A stretch of 35,375 bases of DNA. It comes from Chromera velia. Lineage: Eukaryota; Sar; Chromeraceae. Of this stretch, positions 24,561 through 34,947 are shown piece after piece (positions within the stretch are counted from its first letter, which is position 1; each line of letters opens with the position of its first letter). Location of the stretch: assembly GCA_018398765.1 (NCBI GenBank), contig JAHBMJ010004853.1, forward strand, positions 7,501 to 42,875, given 5' to 3'. The notes under the pieces were generated by a model. That model was not told where the DNA came from, made no database searches, and saw nothing but the letters and a program-made list of their open reading frames with translations. Made by a program: the position numbers and the translations under genes.

Positions 24561-25077
24561 CGATCGAGGGAGGGGTACCGGCAGCGGCCGCAATTGGGTA
24601 GAAGGAAAGATGATCAGCCTTTCCTAACGGATAAAGCAGGGTAGTGGGAAGGTATGGAAAGCCCCTAGAAGTCTGAGACAGCAGTTGTAGCCAGTAGTGA
24701 TTCATTGACGCCATGTACAATTCACTATATGTAGATATAAAGCTAAATATAAAATAACTTGAATTTAGTAAAGTCTAGACGAGTAAATTCTACTAAAACC
24801 CACCAAATTCCACAAAAATTCATAAATAAATTCCCGAGGAATCTAACGAAGAATTTAACCTAGTTGTGTAAGGTAGTGCTCCAGTCAGATGCACTCGTAG
24901 CATTCAATCTCACGATCAGACTGTTGATGACAAAGCTTCTAAAGTTACTGTATATAGTTTTTCATATGCAAGTTCAAAGCAAGTCGGACATTGTGATACG
25001 CACAAAACTCAAAATCCTTAGACTGCATGATCGTCAAAAGGATCCAGCCTCTCTCTGTTTATAATCGTTAATTCATG
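24561..25077. other. Intergenic, AT-rich
   Basis: From about 24720 the sequence is AT-rich, with no supported ORF, and resembles the AT-rich flank on the other side of the retroelement (22980-23226). It contains the 3' flank of the F-box gene on the minus strand. Confidence 0.7.
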
Positions 25078-27090
25078 TTAGTTTATGTAGCCCGAAAGCG
25101 CACGGAGAACCCTATCAATACTTTCGTTCCCAGTCATCTTGATGATCCGTTTTCCCTTTTCATCGTACTTCTCTTTCAAATCCCACTTCTTATACTTCTG
25201 TGGATCAAACGAGAAAGGAGGCTGCCCTAGTGGCGTAGAGACGGGAACCGCAGCAGGGTCAAACTCCAACTCGCAGTCAAGATCTTCAAAAATCTCGGGT
25301 CTGGGTCTGATGGGCACAGTGTTTTGGGAAGATGAACTAGAAGACGCACCCTCATTGCACCCCTCCACAACCCTCCAGTCACTCTCATTCGAGTCCATCG
25401 CTGCAAAAAACGCCTTTTCGTCTGCTTGCTCTCCCATCGCGTCCGTATTCAGCCAGAGCACCACTTTCTCTGGCAAAAACAATTTGATTATCCCTGCCAC
25501 CCACTTGAAAGGGGGCTCGGGACGCCCCCTGTCAGGACCCCAACGCAAGTTGGTCACTTTGACTCTTACCGTGTTGACCTTCGGGTGCAGTGCACCGACG
25601 TCAAGCCCCTGAAGGCCTGCTGCGTACACAAGCGCTCCCCTGCCATCAAGGGCAAGAGCCAATTCCTCCATCCCTCTCTTGACGACATCTGGGTGGAAGA
25701 GGGGCAGCTCAAAGGGACGGCTGTCTGTTAGGGTATCGTCATATTCCATCACAATAGTACCTAGTCTGGTCAAATGGGGGAGCTGTGAGAGCTCATGCAT
25801 CGTGTGCTTCTGCTCTCGAGACGCGAGGACAAGCTGCAACCGCTGCAAATTTTGGAAATGGGGGAGAATGGGCTTTTCGGAGGGGAGCACAAGGAGAGTC
25901 TGCCCCTCGTCCTCAGGATTCCAATCCTCCCACACATCCGGCGATTCCTCTTCGTACCCCCAGCCCCAGGCAGCTGCCTCTTCCTCTTCGTCTGCCTCTT
26001 CTCCCACCTCATTCTCGTCTCCTTCCTGCCCCTCTGCTTCTTCCTCTTCCTCCTCATCTGCCCCTACTCCCGCCTCATTCTCCTCTTCTTGCTGCCCCTC
26101 TTCTTCTTCCTCTTCCTCCTCTGCCTCTTCCTCCTCTTCCCCTGCTTCCATTATCACATCCTCGCTGTAGGTCACCAGCTGCACGTCCCTCACTGTGCTG
26201 CTGACAGAGAGGACCACAGAGGTTAGCTCGGACAGCGACTCTTGGTGGTTGACCTTGAAGCTGAGGGCCTCAAGACTCGGAAAGAGGGCACCGAGGGCCC
26301 CGGCATCCTTCTGGTAATCTATCCCTGCCCGCCCGCCTCCGGCAGGCCATTCGACCTCCAGGCGGAGGAGCTGAGGAGAGACGGCCGTTTGCCCAGGGGT
26401 GGATGCTGCTTGGGAGAAAGCTCTGAGAGACGGGGCGACGGCCTGTTCACACAAGGTCAGGGAACGCAGAGAACCCATCTTGAGAAACTGTTGGGTGGTC
26501 GGGATTTGTTTGTCTTCTTCTGTGGAGGCATCTGCGGACACTTTGACGCGCAGTGCCGTCACTGCACCCAGTGTGAGGTCGTCGTCTTCGAGGAGACGGA
26601 GACGGGGGACGTCCTCGATGACTGTGGGGGGGAGTTTGGCCGCAATCTGTTTCTTCAAAGAGGCAAGATGGTCCTTCTTTGCCCCCTTGCTTTTTTTAAC
26701 AGAGGCGGGAAACAGGATGTCAGAAAGGAGCATCTCGCGAAGCCCCTCTGCGCTGAACTTTGGGGGGCCCTCTGCGGTCTTTTCACCTCCCCGTCTCCCT
26801 CGACGACCTCCATCGGCATAATGGGTCTGGATGGTGAGAGCGAAGTCCGGACTCTTGGAACGACCTGGAGCCATAACAAACGGCTTTCTGGGATCGATGT
26901 AATCAGATTCCGCGATCGTCACTTTTAACTGGAACTGGGAACAGACATCGAGCAGCGCGCCTTTGCACGTACGTGCAAATCCTCGAAGGTCTTGGTGAGA
27001 CAAAAAGGGTACAAGAGCCTCAAGGAAGGTCGCAGGGAGACCGTCCCATATCTGAAGGTAAGAGAAGAATTTCTTTTCAACCTTCGTCAT
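25078..27090 (-). CDS. F-box-like protein with leucine-rich and acidic regions, intronless
   Basis: A 670-residue single-exon ORF. Residues about 12-50 (LPATFLEALVPFLSHQDLRG, then FARTCKGALLDV) fit an F-box: LP, hydrophobic helix, DL, then CK. Later segments have leucine-rich-repeat-like lines (LRSLTLCEQAVAPSLRAF; LLRLEVEWP; FPSLEALSFKV; LQRLQLVL). Residues about 313-387 form a nearly pure Glu/acidic tract with a few Trp. In the family the F-box binds Skp1 of an SCF ubiquitin ligase and the repeats choose the substrate. That role is inferred and the substrate is unknown. The start at 27090 is the first Met of the frame and lies 11 residues before the F-box. Lack of introns contrasts with the receptor gene upstream. 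Confidence 0.8.
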   Translation of the reverse strand: MTKVEKKFFSYLQIWDGLPATFLEALVPFLSHQDLRGFARTCKGALLDVCSQFQLKVTIAESDYIDPRKPFVMAPGRSKSPDFALTIQTHYADGGRRGRRGGEKTAEGPPKFSAEGLREMLLSDILFPASVKKSKGAKKDHLASLKKQIAAKLPPTVIEDVPRLRLLEDDDLTLGAVTALRVKVSADASTEEDKQIPTTQQFLKMGSLRSLTLCEQAVAPSLRAFSQAASTPGQTAVSPQLLRLEVEWPAGGGRAGIDYQKDAGALGALFPSLEALSFKVNHQESLSELTSVVLSVSSTVRDVQLVTYSEDVIMEAGEEEEEAEEEEEEEEGQQEEENEAGVGADEEEEEEAEGQEGDENEVGEEADEEEEAAAWGWGYEEESPDVWEDWNPEDEGQTLLVLPSEKPILPHFQNLQRLQLVLASREQKHTMHELSQLPHLTRLGTIVMEYDDTLTDSRPFELPLFHPDVVKRGMEELALALDGRGALVYAAGLQGLDVGALHPKVNTVRVKVTNLRWGPDRGRPEPPFKWVAGIIKLFLPEKVVLWLNTDAMGEQADEKAFFAAMDSNESDWRVVEGCNEGASSSSSSQNTVPIRPRPEIFEDLDCELEFDPAAVPVSTPLGQPPFSFDPQKYKKWDLKEKYDEKGKRIIKMTGNESIDRVLRALSGYIN

Positions 27091-27387
27091 GGCGGAACTT
27101 CAAGACGATCTGCAAAAAGGACGTCTAAAAACCTCTGTATACGGCCGTCTCTTCCTCGATGCAATACAACTGAATTCTTCTGCCTGGTTCAAACCCTGAC
27201 CTTCGAAAGAATATAGCGAAACGAAATCTAACTGTACGTAAAGCTTTGTTCATGTAAACCAGACTTTTTTCTGACCTGGACAGACGCCGAAAGATTGAGA
27301 GCCTCGGGTTTTCGATTCGATCGATCAACAAAAATTTGGCGCCGGCGGTCTGCGTCTCGATCGAGCGTCAAGAGCCTTTCCGAGCAT

Positions 27388-27400
27388 GGCCCCGGAAAGC
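27388..27400 (-). promoter_or_regulatory. GCTTTCCGGGGCC motif, copy 1
   Basis: Reads GGCCCCGGAAAGC on the plus strand, about 300 bases upstream of the F-box start. The same 13-mer occurs at 27467-27479 and, in the same orientation relative to its gene, at 30018-30030 upstream of the finger/RING gene. Regulatory role is inferred. Confidence 0.35.
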
Positions 27401-27466
27401 GAAGCGGGGGGCACTTACCAAACTTTCCCCAGAGCCCACGATGCATGGAGCTTTGGTAAAAAAAAA

Positions 27467-27479
27467 GGCCCCGGAAAGC
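27467..27479 (-). promoter_or_regulatory. GCTTTCCGGGGCC motif, copy 2
   Basis: Second copy upstream of the F-box gene, 79 bases from the first. Followed on the plus strand by CTCCGCTCCTCATTGGCTC, which includes an inverted CCAAT box. Confidence 0.35.
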
Positions 27480-28149
27480 TCCGCTCCTCATTGGCTCAGA
27501 AAAGCGTCAAAAATTAACCACCTGCATGCCCTCGTTTGATCCGCTATCACTTTCTGCCAGTGCGTCAAAAGTAGGCAGGCGGTTTTAGCATGGTTTTATA
27601 GTTAGTACTGCCAAACAATACGTGTCACACTCTTCCAGCATACGTATCAAGGAAGAAGGAAGAGGGATCGTCTGGTCATTGTTCTTTTGAAAAACTTTGA
27701 GACGTCGTTGAGTTACCACCACAAGAAGAGTGCCATCTCCGCCGGCCATCGATGATCGATCTCCATCCCTCTCCTCTCGATTCGCTCCAAGACTTTCAAC
27801 ACTGTCAGCTGCACACCAACATCGGGTGAGACGTCGAAGCAATGCACAGTTGTCTGCGACTGTTTGTGTGTCTTCATAGATTCTTGGAAAGTCGTTAAGC
27901 CCTTGAGCTGTTCCCGCTCTGTGTTTGCAGCATTCAGTATTGACTGGGACTGAAGGCATACATGTAGCTATCTTTGAATGTCCTACGTATGCGTCGGCCT
28001 GGTATTTCTGTCTGTTTTCTTTTCTGCCTCCGTGTATTCAGTTTGTTGATGTATGCCCGTTTCCATCAGAAATTAACGTCTCTTCATGAAAAAATGCAGA
28101 CTGCGTCTTCTCCCGGCCTGGATTAGACCGGTTACAATCAATCATGCTC

Positions 28150-29190
28150 ATAATTTTTGCTGAAAAGACTCTCCTCGCTCACTTACCCACTCGCTCATGC
28201 GCTCTCCTCCTCAATCCCTTCCTCCATCGCTTCATCCTTACCTTCCTCCCCTGACTTACTGACTCACTCACTTCTTTGCTCATCCACTCACCCCCTCACT
28301 CTTTTCCGCCGACCCTCCCTACCTGCCTCCTTCCCTGCCTGCTTTCATTCCAGCTTCCTTCCCTCCCTCCCTCTGCTCCTTCGCTCACTCGTTTAGTCGC
28401 TCACTCACTTATTCACTCACTCACTCAGTCACTTACACACCAACCCGCTCGCTCACTCACACAGACACCAAGCGACATCCACTTACTCAATGCCTCTTTC
28501 ACTAGCTGACTTGCTTACTGACAGACTTCCTCGCTTTTTCTTTCTTGCTTAATGTCTTTCGTTCTCTCTCTCTCTTTTTTTTTTTTTTTTCTTTTCTCTC
28601 TTTTTTTATTCTTTGTGTTTTCGTCCTTCTGTCCTGTTTTCCTCTCTTCTTTGCTTCTGCACTTTCTTTCTTCCCTTCTTCCTGTCTTCGATCCCTGTTT
28701 TATTTCTTCATTCTTCCACTTTCCGCCTGCCTCCTCTCTTTCTATATATTTTTCCGCTATTTATTTTTTCTATCCTTTCTCTAGTTTTTGTTTGCTTACT
28801 CGTTTGCTTACTCGTTTGCTTGGTACTTGTTTGACTACCTGCTTCTTTCCTACTGAGACTTTCTTTCCTTGATTCCTTCTTTCCTCCCTGCTTTATTCCT
28901 TCCGGCTCCTAACCTTCCTCCCTCCCTCCTTCCCTCCCTCCGTTCGTCTCTTCCATCTTCGTCCCTTCCCCCTTTTCCTCCTTTCTTCCATCCTTCCTTC
29001 ATTTCTTCATTCTTTCTTTCCTTCCTTTCTTCCTTCCTTCCTTCCTCGGAAGTTCATCCCTCCCTTCCTCTCGATCACCCTCCCTGCCTCCCTGCCAGGA
29101 CCTGCCTCCGTCGCGCCCCCTCCTTCCTCGCTCCCTTGCTTGCTTTATGCTTCCTTCTTTGCTTCTTAACCTTCCTCCAGGGGGCCCTCA
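28150..29190 (+). repeat. About 1 kb pyrimidine-rich low-complexity tract
   Basis: Nearly all C and T on the plus strand, mixing CTCACTCACT, CTTCCTTCC and T-rich stretches. Open frames across it reflect low complexity only. Confidence 0.85.
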
Positions 29191-30017
29191 TGAGTCATGA
29201 TCTAGTCCATGATGATGGGTCTTAAACTAGGTCTCAAATTCCGTCCTTCTGTCTCTCCTTATTTTGCTCCCACTTTTTTGTAAAGATGTTGCAAAGTGGG
29301 GCTTGAAGCGGCACCTACTATCGCAGCCGGTGGCAGCTTATCGCATCTTGATTAATTAGCCCTAAAGTTGCATGAAGAACGTTCAATAATCTTTAATTGA
29401 GACTATAGGAAATTAATAAAAAAATTAAGTGAATGATAAGTCAAAAACTCAAAGTTAAATAAACTATCGATCATCAAAAAATAAAAAATAAATAAAATTA
29501 TGATGAAAGAAGGATTATTCGAGATACTGTTCGACATTGTTCGACCACTGTGATATTTTACATTAAAAGGATATTAAAAAAAAATTAATTCTCTTATTAG
29601 ATGTTTAAATATTGATTGATTTTTAAAGATGCATAGCATAGCAGTGTGAAAAACCCATACAAAAGTATTCTTAAATATACGAGTCTAGAAAAAGCGTGTC
29701 TAAGCCTCACTAAAGTTTATACTCGTATAAAAAACAAGTTGTCGGTGGCTTTTGTTAAGCGTCAAAATATCTGGGCGGCTTCTGCCATTATATATCATTA
29801 ATTCAAATCTGAGTGAATCATAATGTTCATGGTACGCCTAGGGTGAAACCACCATGACTCTGGAAAACGAAACAGAGGGCACTAAATTATGAAACAACTA
29901 TAGACCAAACAATTCTCGCGACTGCGAGCGTACCTTTCCGCAGCTTCAACCATGCAGCCATATAGTGTGCATCTAGTGTATACGAATAGCGTGCGTCAAG
30001 CAATTGTCATTTTTTTT

Positions 30018-30030
30018 GCTTTCCGGGGCC
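30018..30030 (+). promoter_or_regulatory. GCTTTCCGGGGCC motif, copy 3
   Basis: About 445 bases upstream of the finger/RING start, preceded by a T8 run. Identical over 13 bases to the two copies upstream of the F-box gene. Confidence 0.35.
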
Positions 30031-30069
30031 GTTCGCAAGCTTGCTTGCGTCAGATTAAATTCCGATCGA

Positions 30070-30097
30070 GCATGCATGATCGAGCTCAGTGCATGCA
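30070..30097. promoter_or_regulatory. Paired GCATGCAT/TGCATGCA palindromes upstream of finger/RING gene
   Basis: GCATGCAT at 30070-30077 and TGCATGCA at 30090-30097, with GATCGAGCTC between. TGCATGCA is a known ApiAP2-factor target in apicomplexans; use here is inferred. Two further copies lie just after the stop codon (31858, 31874). Confidence 0.3.
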
Positions 30098-30473
30098 TGC
30101 AGACCGCGCGCGAGACGGGAAAGTTGCATGGAGCAATTGCTGTGAAGTCATGTGAAGTCAATATATATATCTGGCCCCGAGTTTCGGCATGACTGTACTA
30201 CCTTGTACTACCCCTCCGACGCACGAATCCCACCTGAGTGACCTGACCAATGTTCAGACAGCACAGTGCTGCCTCCATAGAACCACAGAATCCTGGCTGA
30301 AGCCGATGTAGACGGTCTTTCTCAGTCTGTGACTTGGAGACAGCTTAAAATTGAGCGAAACTCCCTTCGGAATTTCATTCAGAAAAATCTGATCAGCCTT
30401 TTCTCTCCTGCTGTGTGGGGCTCTGCTCACACTTATTCTGCTGTAAATTACAGTACGGGTCTCTTCCAAGAAG

Positions 30474-31856
30474 ATGGCCTTTGCAATGCTACCCGGAATG
30501 AGCGAGTCCGAGTGCGAGTGTCCCGACTGCGGGAGGCTCTTTGTAACGGAGTCCGGGCTCCAGTATCACCAGCGTCAAAAGCTGCACGGCTCCTTTGGGC
30601 ACGTGTGTGTGGATTGCCAAACGAAGTTCCGCACTGAACAGAGCCTTGAGCAGCACCAGCGTCACCGGCTTCACGGCTCTCATGGTCACGTGTGTGTGGA
30701 TTGTCATAAAAAGTTCGGCACTGAGCAGGGGCTTGAGCAGCACCAGCGTGAAAGGCTTCACGGCACTCACGGTCACGTGAGGAAGTTTGGCACTGAACAG
30801 AGCCTTGGGCAGTACCAGCGTGACCGGCTTCACGGCTCTCATAGTCACGTCTGTGTGGATTGTCTTAAGAAGTTCGGAACTGAACAGAGCCTTGAGCAGC
30901 ACCAGCGTGACCGGCTTCACGGCTCGCATGGTCACATGTGTGTGGATTGTGAAATGAAGTTCGCCACTGAACAGAGCCTTGAGCAGCACCAGCGTGAAAG
31001 GCTTCACGGCTCTCACGGCCACGAGTGTGTGGATTGTCTTAAGAAGTTCGGAACTGAGGAGAGCCTTGAGCAGCACCAGCGTGACCGGCTTCACGGCTCG
31101 CATGGTCACATGTGTGTGGATTGTCAGATGAAGTTCGCCACTGAACAGAGCCTTGAGCAGCACCAGCGTGACCGGCTTCACGGCTCGCATGGTCACGTGT
31201 GTGTGGATTGTCAGATGAAGTTCGCCACTGAACAGAGCCTTGAGCAGCACCAGCGTGAGAGCTTGCACGGTTCTCATGGTTACGTGTGCGTGGATTGTCA
31301 GATGAAGTTCGCCACTGAACAGAGCCTTCAGCAGCACCAGCGTGAAAGGCTTCACGGCTCTCATGGTCATGTCTGTGCGGATTGTGAAATGAGGTTCCGT
31401 ACTCAGCGGGAGCTTGCGCAGCACCAGCGTGACTGGCTGCATGGTTTCCGTATACGAGCCTCAGCGCAGCGCTCAACGACTACCAGAGCGTTGCTTTCCA
31501 ACTTAAGACTCTGGAATCCTCTGGCTGCCCCAAGGGGTTCAGGTGACAGAGGGGTGCAGTTGGGAGGGGCAATTGTTGGAGAAAGGAAGCAAGATCAATG
31601 GAATTACATAGGGGAAAACGACTGTCCCATCTGTATGGAGCCTGTGCATGAGAAGACAGCAGGGCAGCACGCGCACGCATGGCCTGGAATAGGGGAGAGA
31701 CGACGTTGGTGGGTCGCGGGTGTCTGCCGCACCAAGCGGGACCACAAAGTGTGCAACCAGTGTGCAGACAGGCTGCTGACACAGAGCCTCTCGAAAGGAG
31801 AAATTCTTCGTTGCCCATTTTGCAGGAAGCAATTTCTATTGGAACAATTCTTTTAA
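30474..31856 (+). CDS. Tandem C2H2 zinc-finger protein with C-terminal RING, intronless
   Basis: A 460-residue ORF. Residues about 16-320 are eleven finger units with a 29-residue (87-bp) period, consensus CVDCQMKFATEQSLEQHQRD then RLHGSHGHV. Ligand spacing is C-x2-C-x12-H-x5-H, as in U1/JAZ-type fingers that often bind double-stranded RNA, rather than classic DNA-binding C2H2 fingers. Unit 4 (about 30775-30850) lacks both Cys through a 15-base deletion and has Tyr for the first His, so it cannot bind zinc. After a Ser/Gly linker, residues about 383-455 form a RING: CPICMEP, a Trp-rich insert, CRTKRDHKVCNQC, then CPFC. RING proteins are usually E3 ubiquitin ligases; here the fingers would recruit the target (inference). 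The start at 30474 is the first Met; Met478 or Met498-equivalents downstream would also keep every finger. Confidence 0.88.
   Translation: MAFAMLPGMSESECECPDCGRLFVTESGLQYHQRQKLHGSFGHVCVDCQTKFRTEQSLEQHQRHRLHGSHGHVCVDCHKKFGTEQGLEQHQRERLHGTHGHVRKFGTEQSLGQYQRDRLHGSHSHVCVDCLKKFGTEQSLEQHQRDRLHGSHGHMCVDCEMKFATEQSLEQHQRERLHGSHGHECVDCLKKFGTEESLEQHQRDRLHGSHGHMCVDCQMKFATEQSLEQHQRDRLHGSHGHVCVDCQMKFATEQSLEQHQRESLHGSHGYVCVDCQMKFATEQSLQQHQRERLHGSHGHVCADCEMRFRTQRELAQHQRDWLHGFRIRASAQRSTTTRALLSNLRLWNPLAAPRGSGDRGVQLGGAIVGERKQDQWNYIGENDCPICMEPVHEKTAGQHAHAWPGIGERRRWWVAGVCRTKRDHKVCNQCADRLLTQSLSKGEILRCPFCRKQFLLEQFF
30520..31460 (+). repeat. 87-bp tandem repeat array encoding zinc fingers
   Basis: Eleven units with near-identical DNA, e.g. 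GAGCAGCACCAGCGTGA in most units. Silent positions are as conserved as coding ones, which points to recent amplification or ongoing gene conversion. Confidence 0.92.
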
Positions 31857-34800
31857 GTGCATGCATGCCTAGATGCATGCATGACCTTCGCTGTATAACA
31901 AACTTAGTCAAACTCTAGGTCAAACTGTGTATAACATTAATTATATAATTTATGTTTAATATATGATGATTCTAATTCAGTACATCCACTTTATATACAT
32001 GCAACTAAGATTGTCGTTGAATTTCTCATTGCAAATTGTCAATAATACAGTTAATCGCTCTATAACTATACCTGTGCCACTAGCTGTGGCAGTGTATGGC
32101 CCATTCTTTTATTCATTTGATTTATTATCATATTAAAATGATGATTTAATTATTAATATTTTTGTTATAAACTTTGCTATAGCTAGTTTGCTAGAAACTC
32201 CGACCCCAAGGTTGTGGGCTTAGTATTATAGCCGCCGTGGGCCCAAACTTTAAACATTTTACTTAGTAGTTTAATTATATGACTTTATCGTTCTGTACGT
32301 ATCTCTACGTAAACCCCCAAATCTTTATAACTTACTGCAAAATATTTTTACTTTCTTTTTCCAAAAAAACTTATAAAAAAACCTAGAAAAAAACTTAAAA
32401 GAATTGTAATATAATTTTAAAAATGTATTAAACGAGATTCAAGCCCATACCTGGCAGTAGACCGCAGGGATTCCTGAAACATAAAATCCTATCCTATCCT
32501 TAGTATCCTATCCAATCCAAAACGTTGATTGAATTCATAATTTAGCCATACATGCATCGATCGTTTCAAATCAAACTTTAAAATTTATTTTTTACTAAAA
32601 CTTTACAGGTCACACCTAAATTGAACAGGAAATGAAAATCTATGTTTATTATAGTTTATTATGGAGAAGTAAAAGTATGATACAATATGTGAACACAAAA
32701 TTGGCTTCAAGCACAGTCCCGGCCATTGACTCAAGTGTCGCCACAGACAGATGATCGGAAGAGGACTGCTAATTGGGAAGAAAAAATATTTTGTTCACGC
32801 GGGTGCGTGGGATAAGAACACGGCGAGGAAGAGAGAGAGAGAGAGGAAGGACATGCAGAGCATAAAACGGAGCCCGAAGAAATCTTGTCCATGCATGGAA
32901 GACAAATGGAGGAACCAACCAGCCACTTGACATCCGGACGCATGCTTGACCCCCCTCGCTGTCTCGCGCTGTTCTGTCAGTGAACTTTCTATTGAATGTT
33001 GAAATTTCTTTTCCCTACTTTTATTGTTCCCTTCTTTCCCCCCTTCAATTGTCTGGCTCAATAAAAAACAAAAGAATGTGGAAATCCGCGCCCCGTACGA
33101 TAAAAATTTCAAGAATTCAAGTGCGATCTCATCCACCCATCCATCAATCCTTCCATTCAGTTCAGACACACGTACGCCAAATGGGAGCGCAAAATTGGAG
33201 ACTGGGAGACCGTCCCTGGAGGTCAGACGGCCGGCACCCATTGCGAGAAAGACGAGAGAGCTAGACGAAGGGAGAGACTGAGACAGACACAGAGACAATG
33301 AAGAGGCGAAAAGGAAGGAAGAGGAAAGAATACGGTACTGATAGTTTCATGGACGGGAGAAGAAAGAGAGAGTCAGTCGCATTAGACTGCTCCTGTCTTT
33401 TCGCCTCATTCATGCTTGCAGACAACAAAAGGGTGGAAGCCATACTTTCACCATAAATTCTCCTGAGAAATCGATCGGAGACAGAAAAGGCCTTTCCTTC
33501 CTTTACTGCTCTTTCCCCCCCTCTCCTTCTGCCGTTCTCCCGCTTTCCCTGCATGTCTTCAATCTCGAATGTCAACATGCAGACAGGCAATACATCATTC
33601 AAGGAATGAAACAAAGAAGCAAACTTGCGAGGAAAGAAAAGGAAGACTACGCGATTCCTTTGGCGTGCGTCACCTCCAGTCCATCCAATCAAGACATTCG
33701 ATTCAATCATCTCATCCGACTAACAACTACTATTTACAGCGCCCTGCATGAGGGGAGGTAGAAAAAGAGAGATGGCAGGCAGCCTAGCCTGCTGGGTCTT
33801 TTTCCTTTCTTCACGTCTTTTTTTGCGAATTGAACGAAAGAAATGACAGAGACAGACAGAAAGAAAGAGACATGCATCTTTCTTTCTTTCCTTTCCTTCT
33901 GTCTTCAGCCTCAAATGGAGGCACTCCGACGCGCAGACAGCAACGGACAGTCAAGTCACAAAAAGAACATCAACAAGTCAAAAACTGAAGGAAGAGAAGG
34001 GACAGTACGCCAAGGTCAACCGACACCCCCAGCAGGGCATCCCCTCTTCTCTTGCCAGTGTCTTCAAGAAGACAGACAGAATCAGTCACCCACAGTTTCA
34101 TTCAATCATTGCTACGAAGAATCATGCAGACCCTCTCCGTCCGCACTTGTGTGCACGGAAAGGAAGAAACACGAGTGTGCCGCCTGACCGCCCTGCCTCA
34201 TTCTTTCTTTCCTCCTCTTTTCTTCCTCAAAGAAAGACAAAGAGAACGATCGAAAAAAGCCGAAGGGGCGAAGAAAAATCCGGACAGAACTTTCCGAAAA
34301 GGGCAGTCAGAAGTCTGCACGCACCTACGCATTCACTGTCACGAAACAACGAAGCCATCCGAGACAAGACAGACCGACCGAAGAGGAGCCCAAGCTCCTT
34401 ATCGAAAGAAATAAATTCTTCTTTCAACTTTGCGTCCTTTTTTTTCCTCACGCAGGCTCCGTCACCTTCTTTTGGTATTCCCCTGCACACCCCTCACCCC
34501 TCAATGCATTCCTCAACGGTTTGTTGTCCATGCAAAGACAGAAAGAAAGACAAAGAAGGGACGAGAGAAGACTACACCCTCCCAGCGAGAACGTCAGTCA
34601 AGCTGAAAGGTAACCCCCCAAGAGCCCTCCGCTCTTCACCTTCCTTCAAAAGAAGCAGCCACTCCAACCAGGCCCACCAATCCATCAGAAGAGAGCACAC
34701 AGAAACCCTTCCATCACTCTCATTCCAGCATTCCCCCCTAGCTTCCATCTATCCTGCTGAAGGACCGATGCAGGGGGGTAAACGAAAATGTTTTTAAAAA

Positions 34801-34947
34801 CACAGAGAGAGGGACAGAGAAAGAAGACAGAAGGAAACCGTTCTGCTTTCCTCAAGCAAAAAGAGGAAAGACAAACAGACAACACGCCTCCAATGCCACC
34901 TCTCTCTGCTCACTACAGCCCCCTCACCCCCTTTCTTCTTCTTCTCT
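31857..34947. other. Intergenic, AT-rich then purine/pyrimidine-rich
   Basis: 31900-32700 is strongly AT-rich. 32730-34900 is a mosaic of GA-rich and CT-rich stretches (GACAGACAGAAAGAAAG types). Open frames here have low-complexity products with no recognisable domain. TGCATGCA copies are at 31858-31865 and 31874-31881. No gene supported. Confidence 0.65.

Larger units (their letters stand above)
27091..30473. other. Intergenic between divergent F-box and finger/RING genes
   Basis: Contains two GGCCCCGGAAAGC motifs (27388, 27467), a pyrimidine tract (about 28150-29190), an AT-rich block (29340-29830) and a region near 30000-30470 with one more motif copy and TGCATGCA palindromes. No ORF here shows conserved protein features. 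Promoters of both flanking genes must lie in this interval. Confidence 0.65.

Noticed and set aside
27585..27959. 124-residue minus-strand ORF upstream of the F-box gene
   Set aside because: Composition is not low-complexity, but no domain, splice pattern or paralogue in the window supports it.
28552..29225. ORFs in the pyrimidine tract
   Set aside because: Ser/Leu/Phe/Pro-only products of a C/T-rich strand; no coding signal.
30489..31442. 317-residue antisense ORF across the zinc-finger array
   Set aside because: It is open only because the 87-bp unit is a multiple of three and lacks antisense stops; its product is a monotonous repeat with no domain, while the sense frame has perfect zinc ligands.
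32430..32520. tRNA-like B-box (GGCTTGAATCTC on the minus strand)
   Set aside because: No acceptor stem, D-arm or proper anticodon stem can be drawn; at most a decayed SINE piece.
32795..33298. 167-residue minus-strand ORF
   Set aside because: No recognisable motif and it lies in mixed GA/CT-rich DNA.
34147..34797. 216-residue plus-strand ORF
   Set aside because: Polar low-complexity product in GA/CT-rich DNA, with no domain or splice context.
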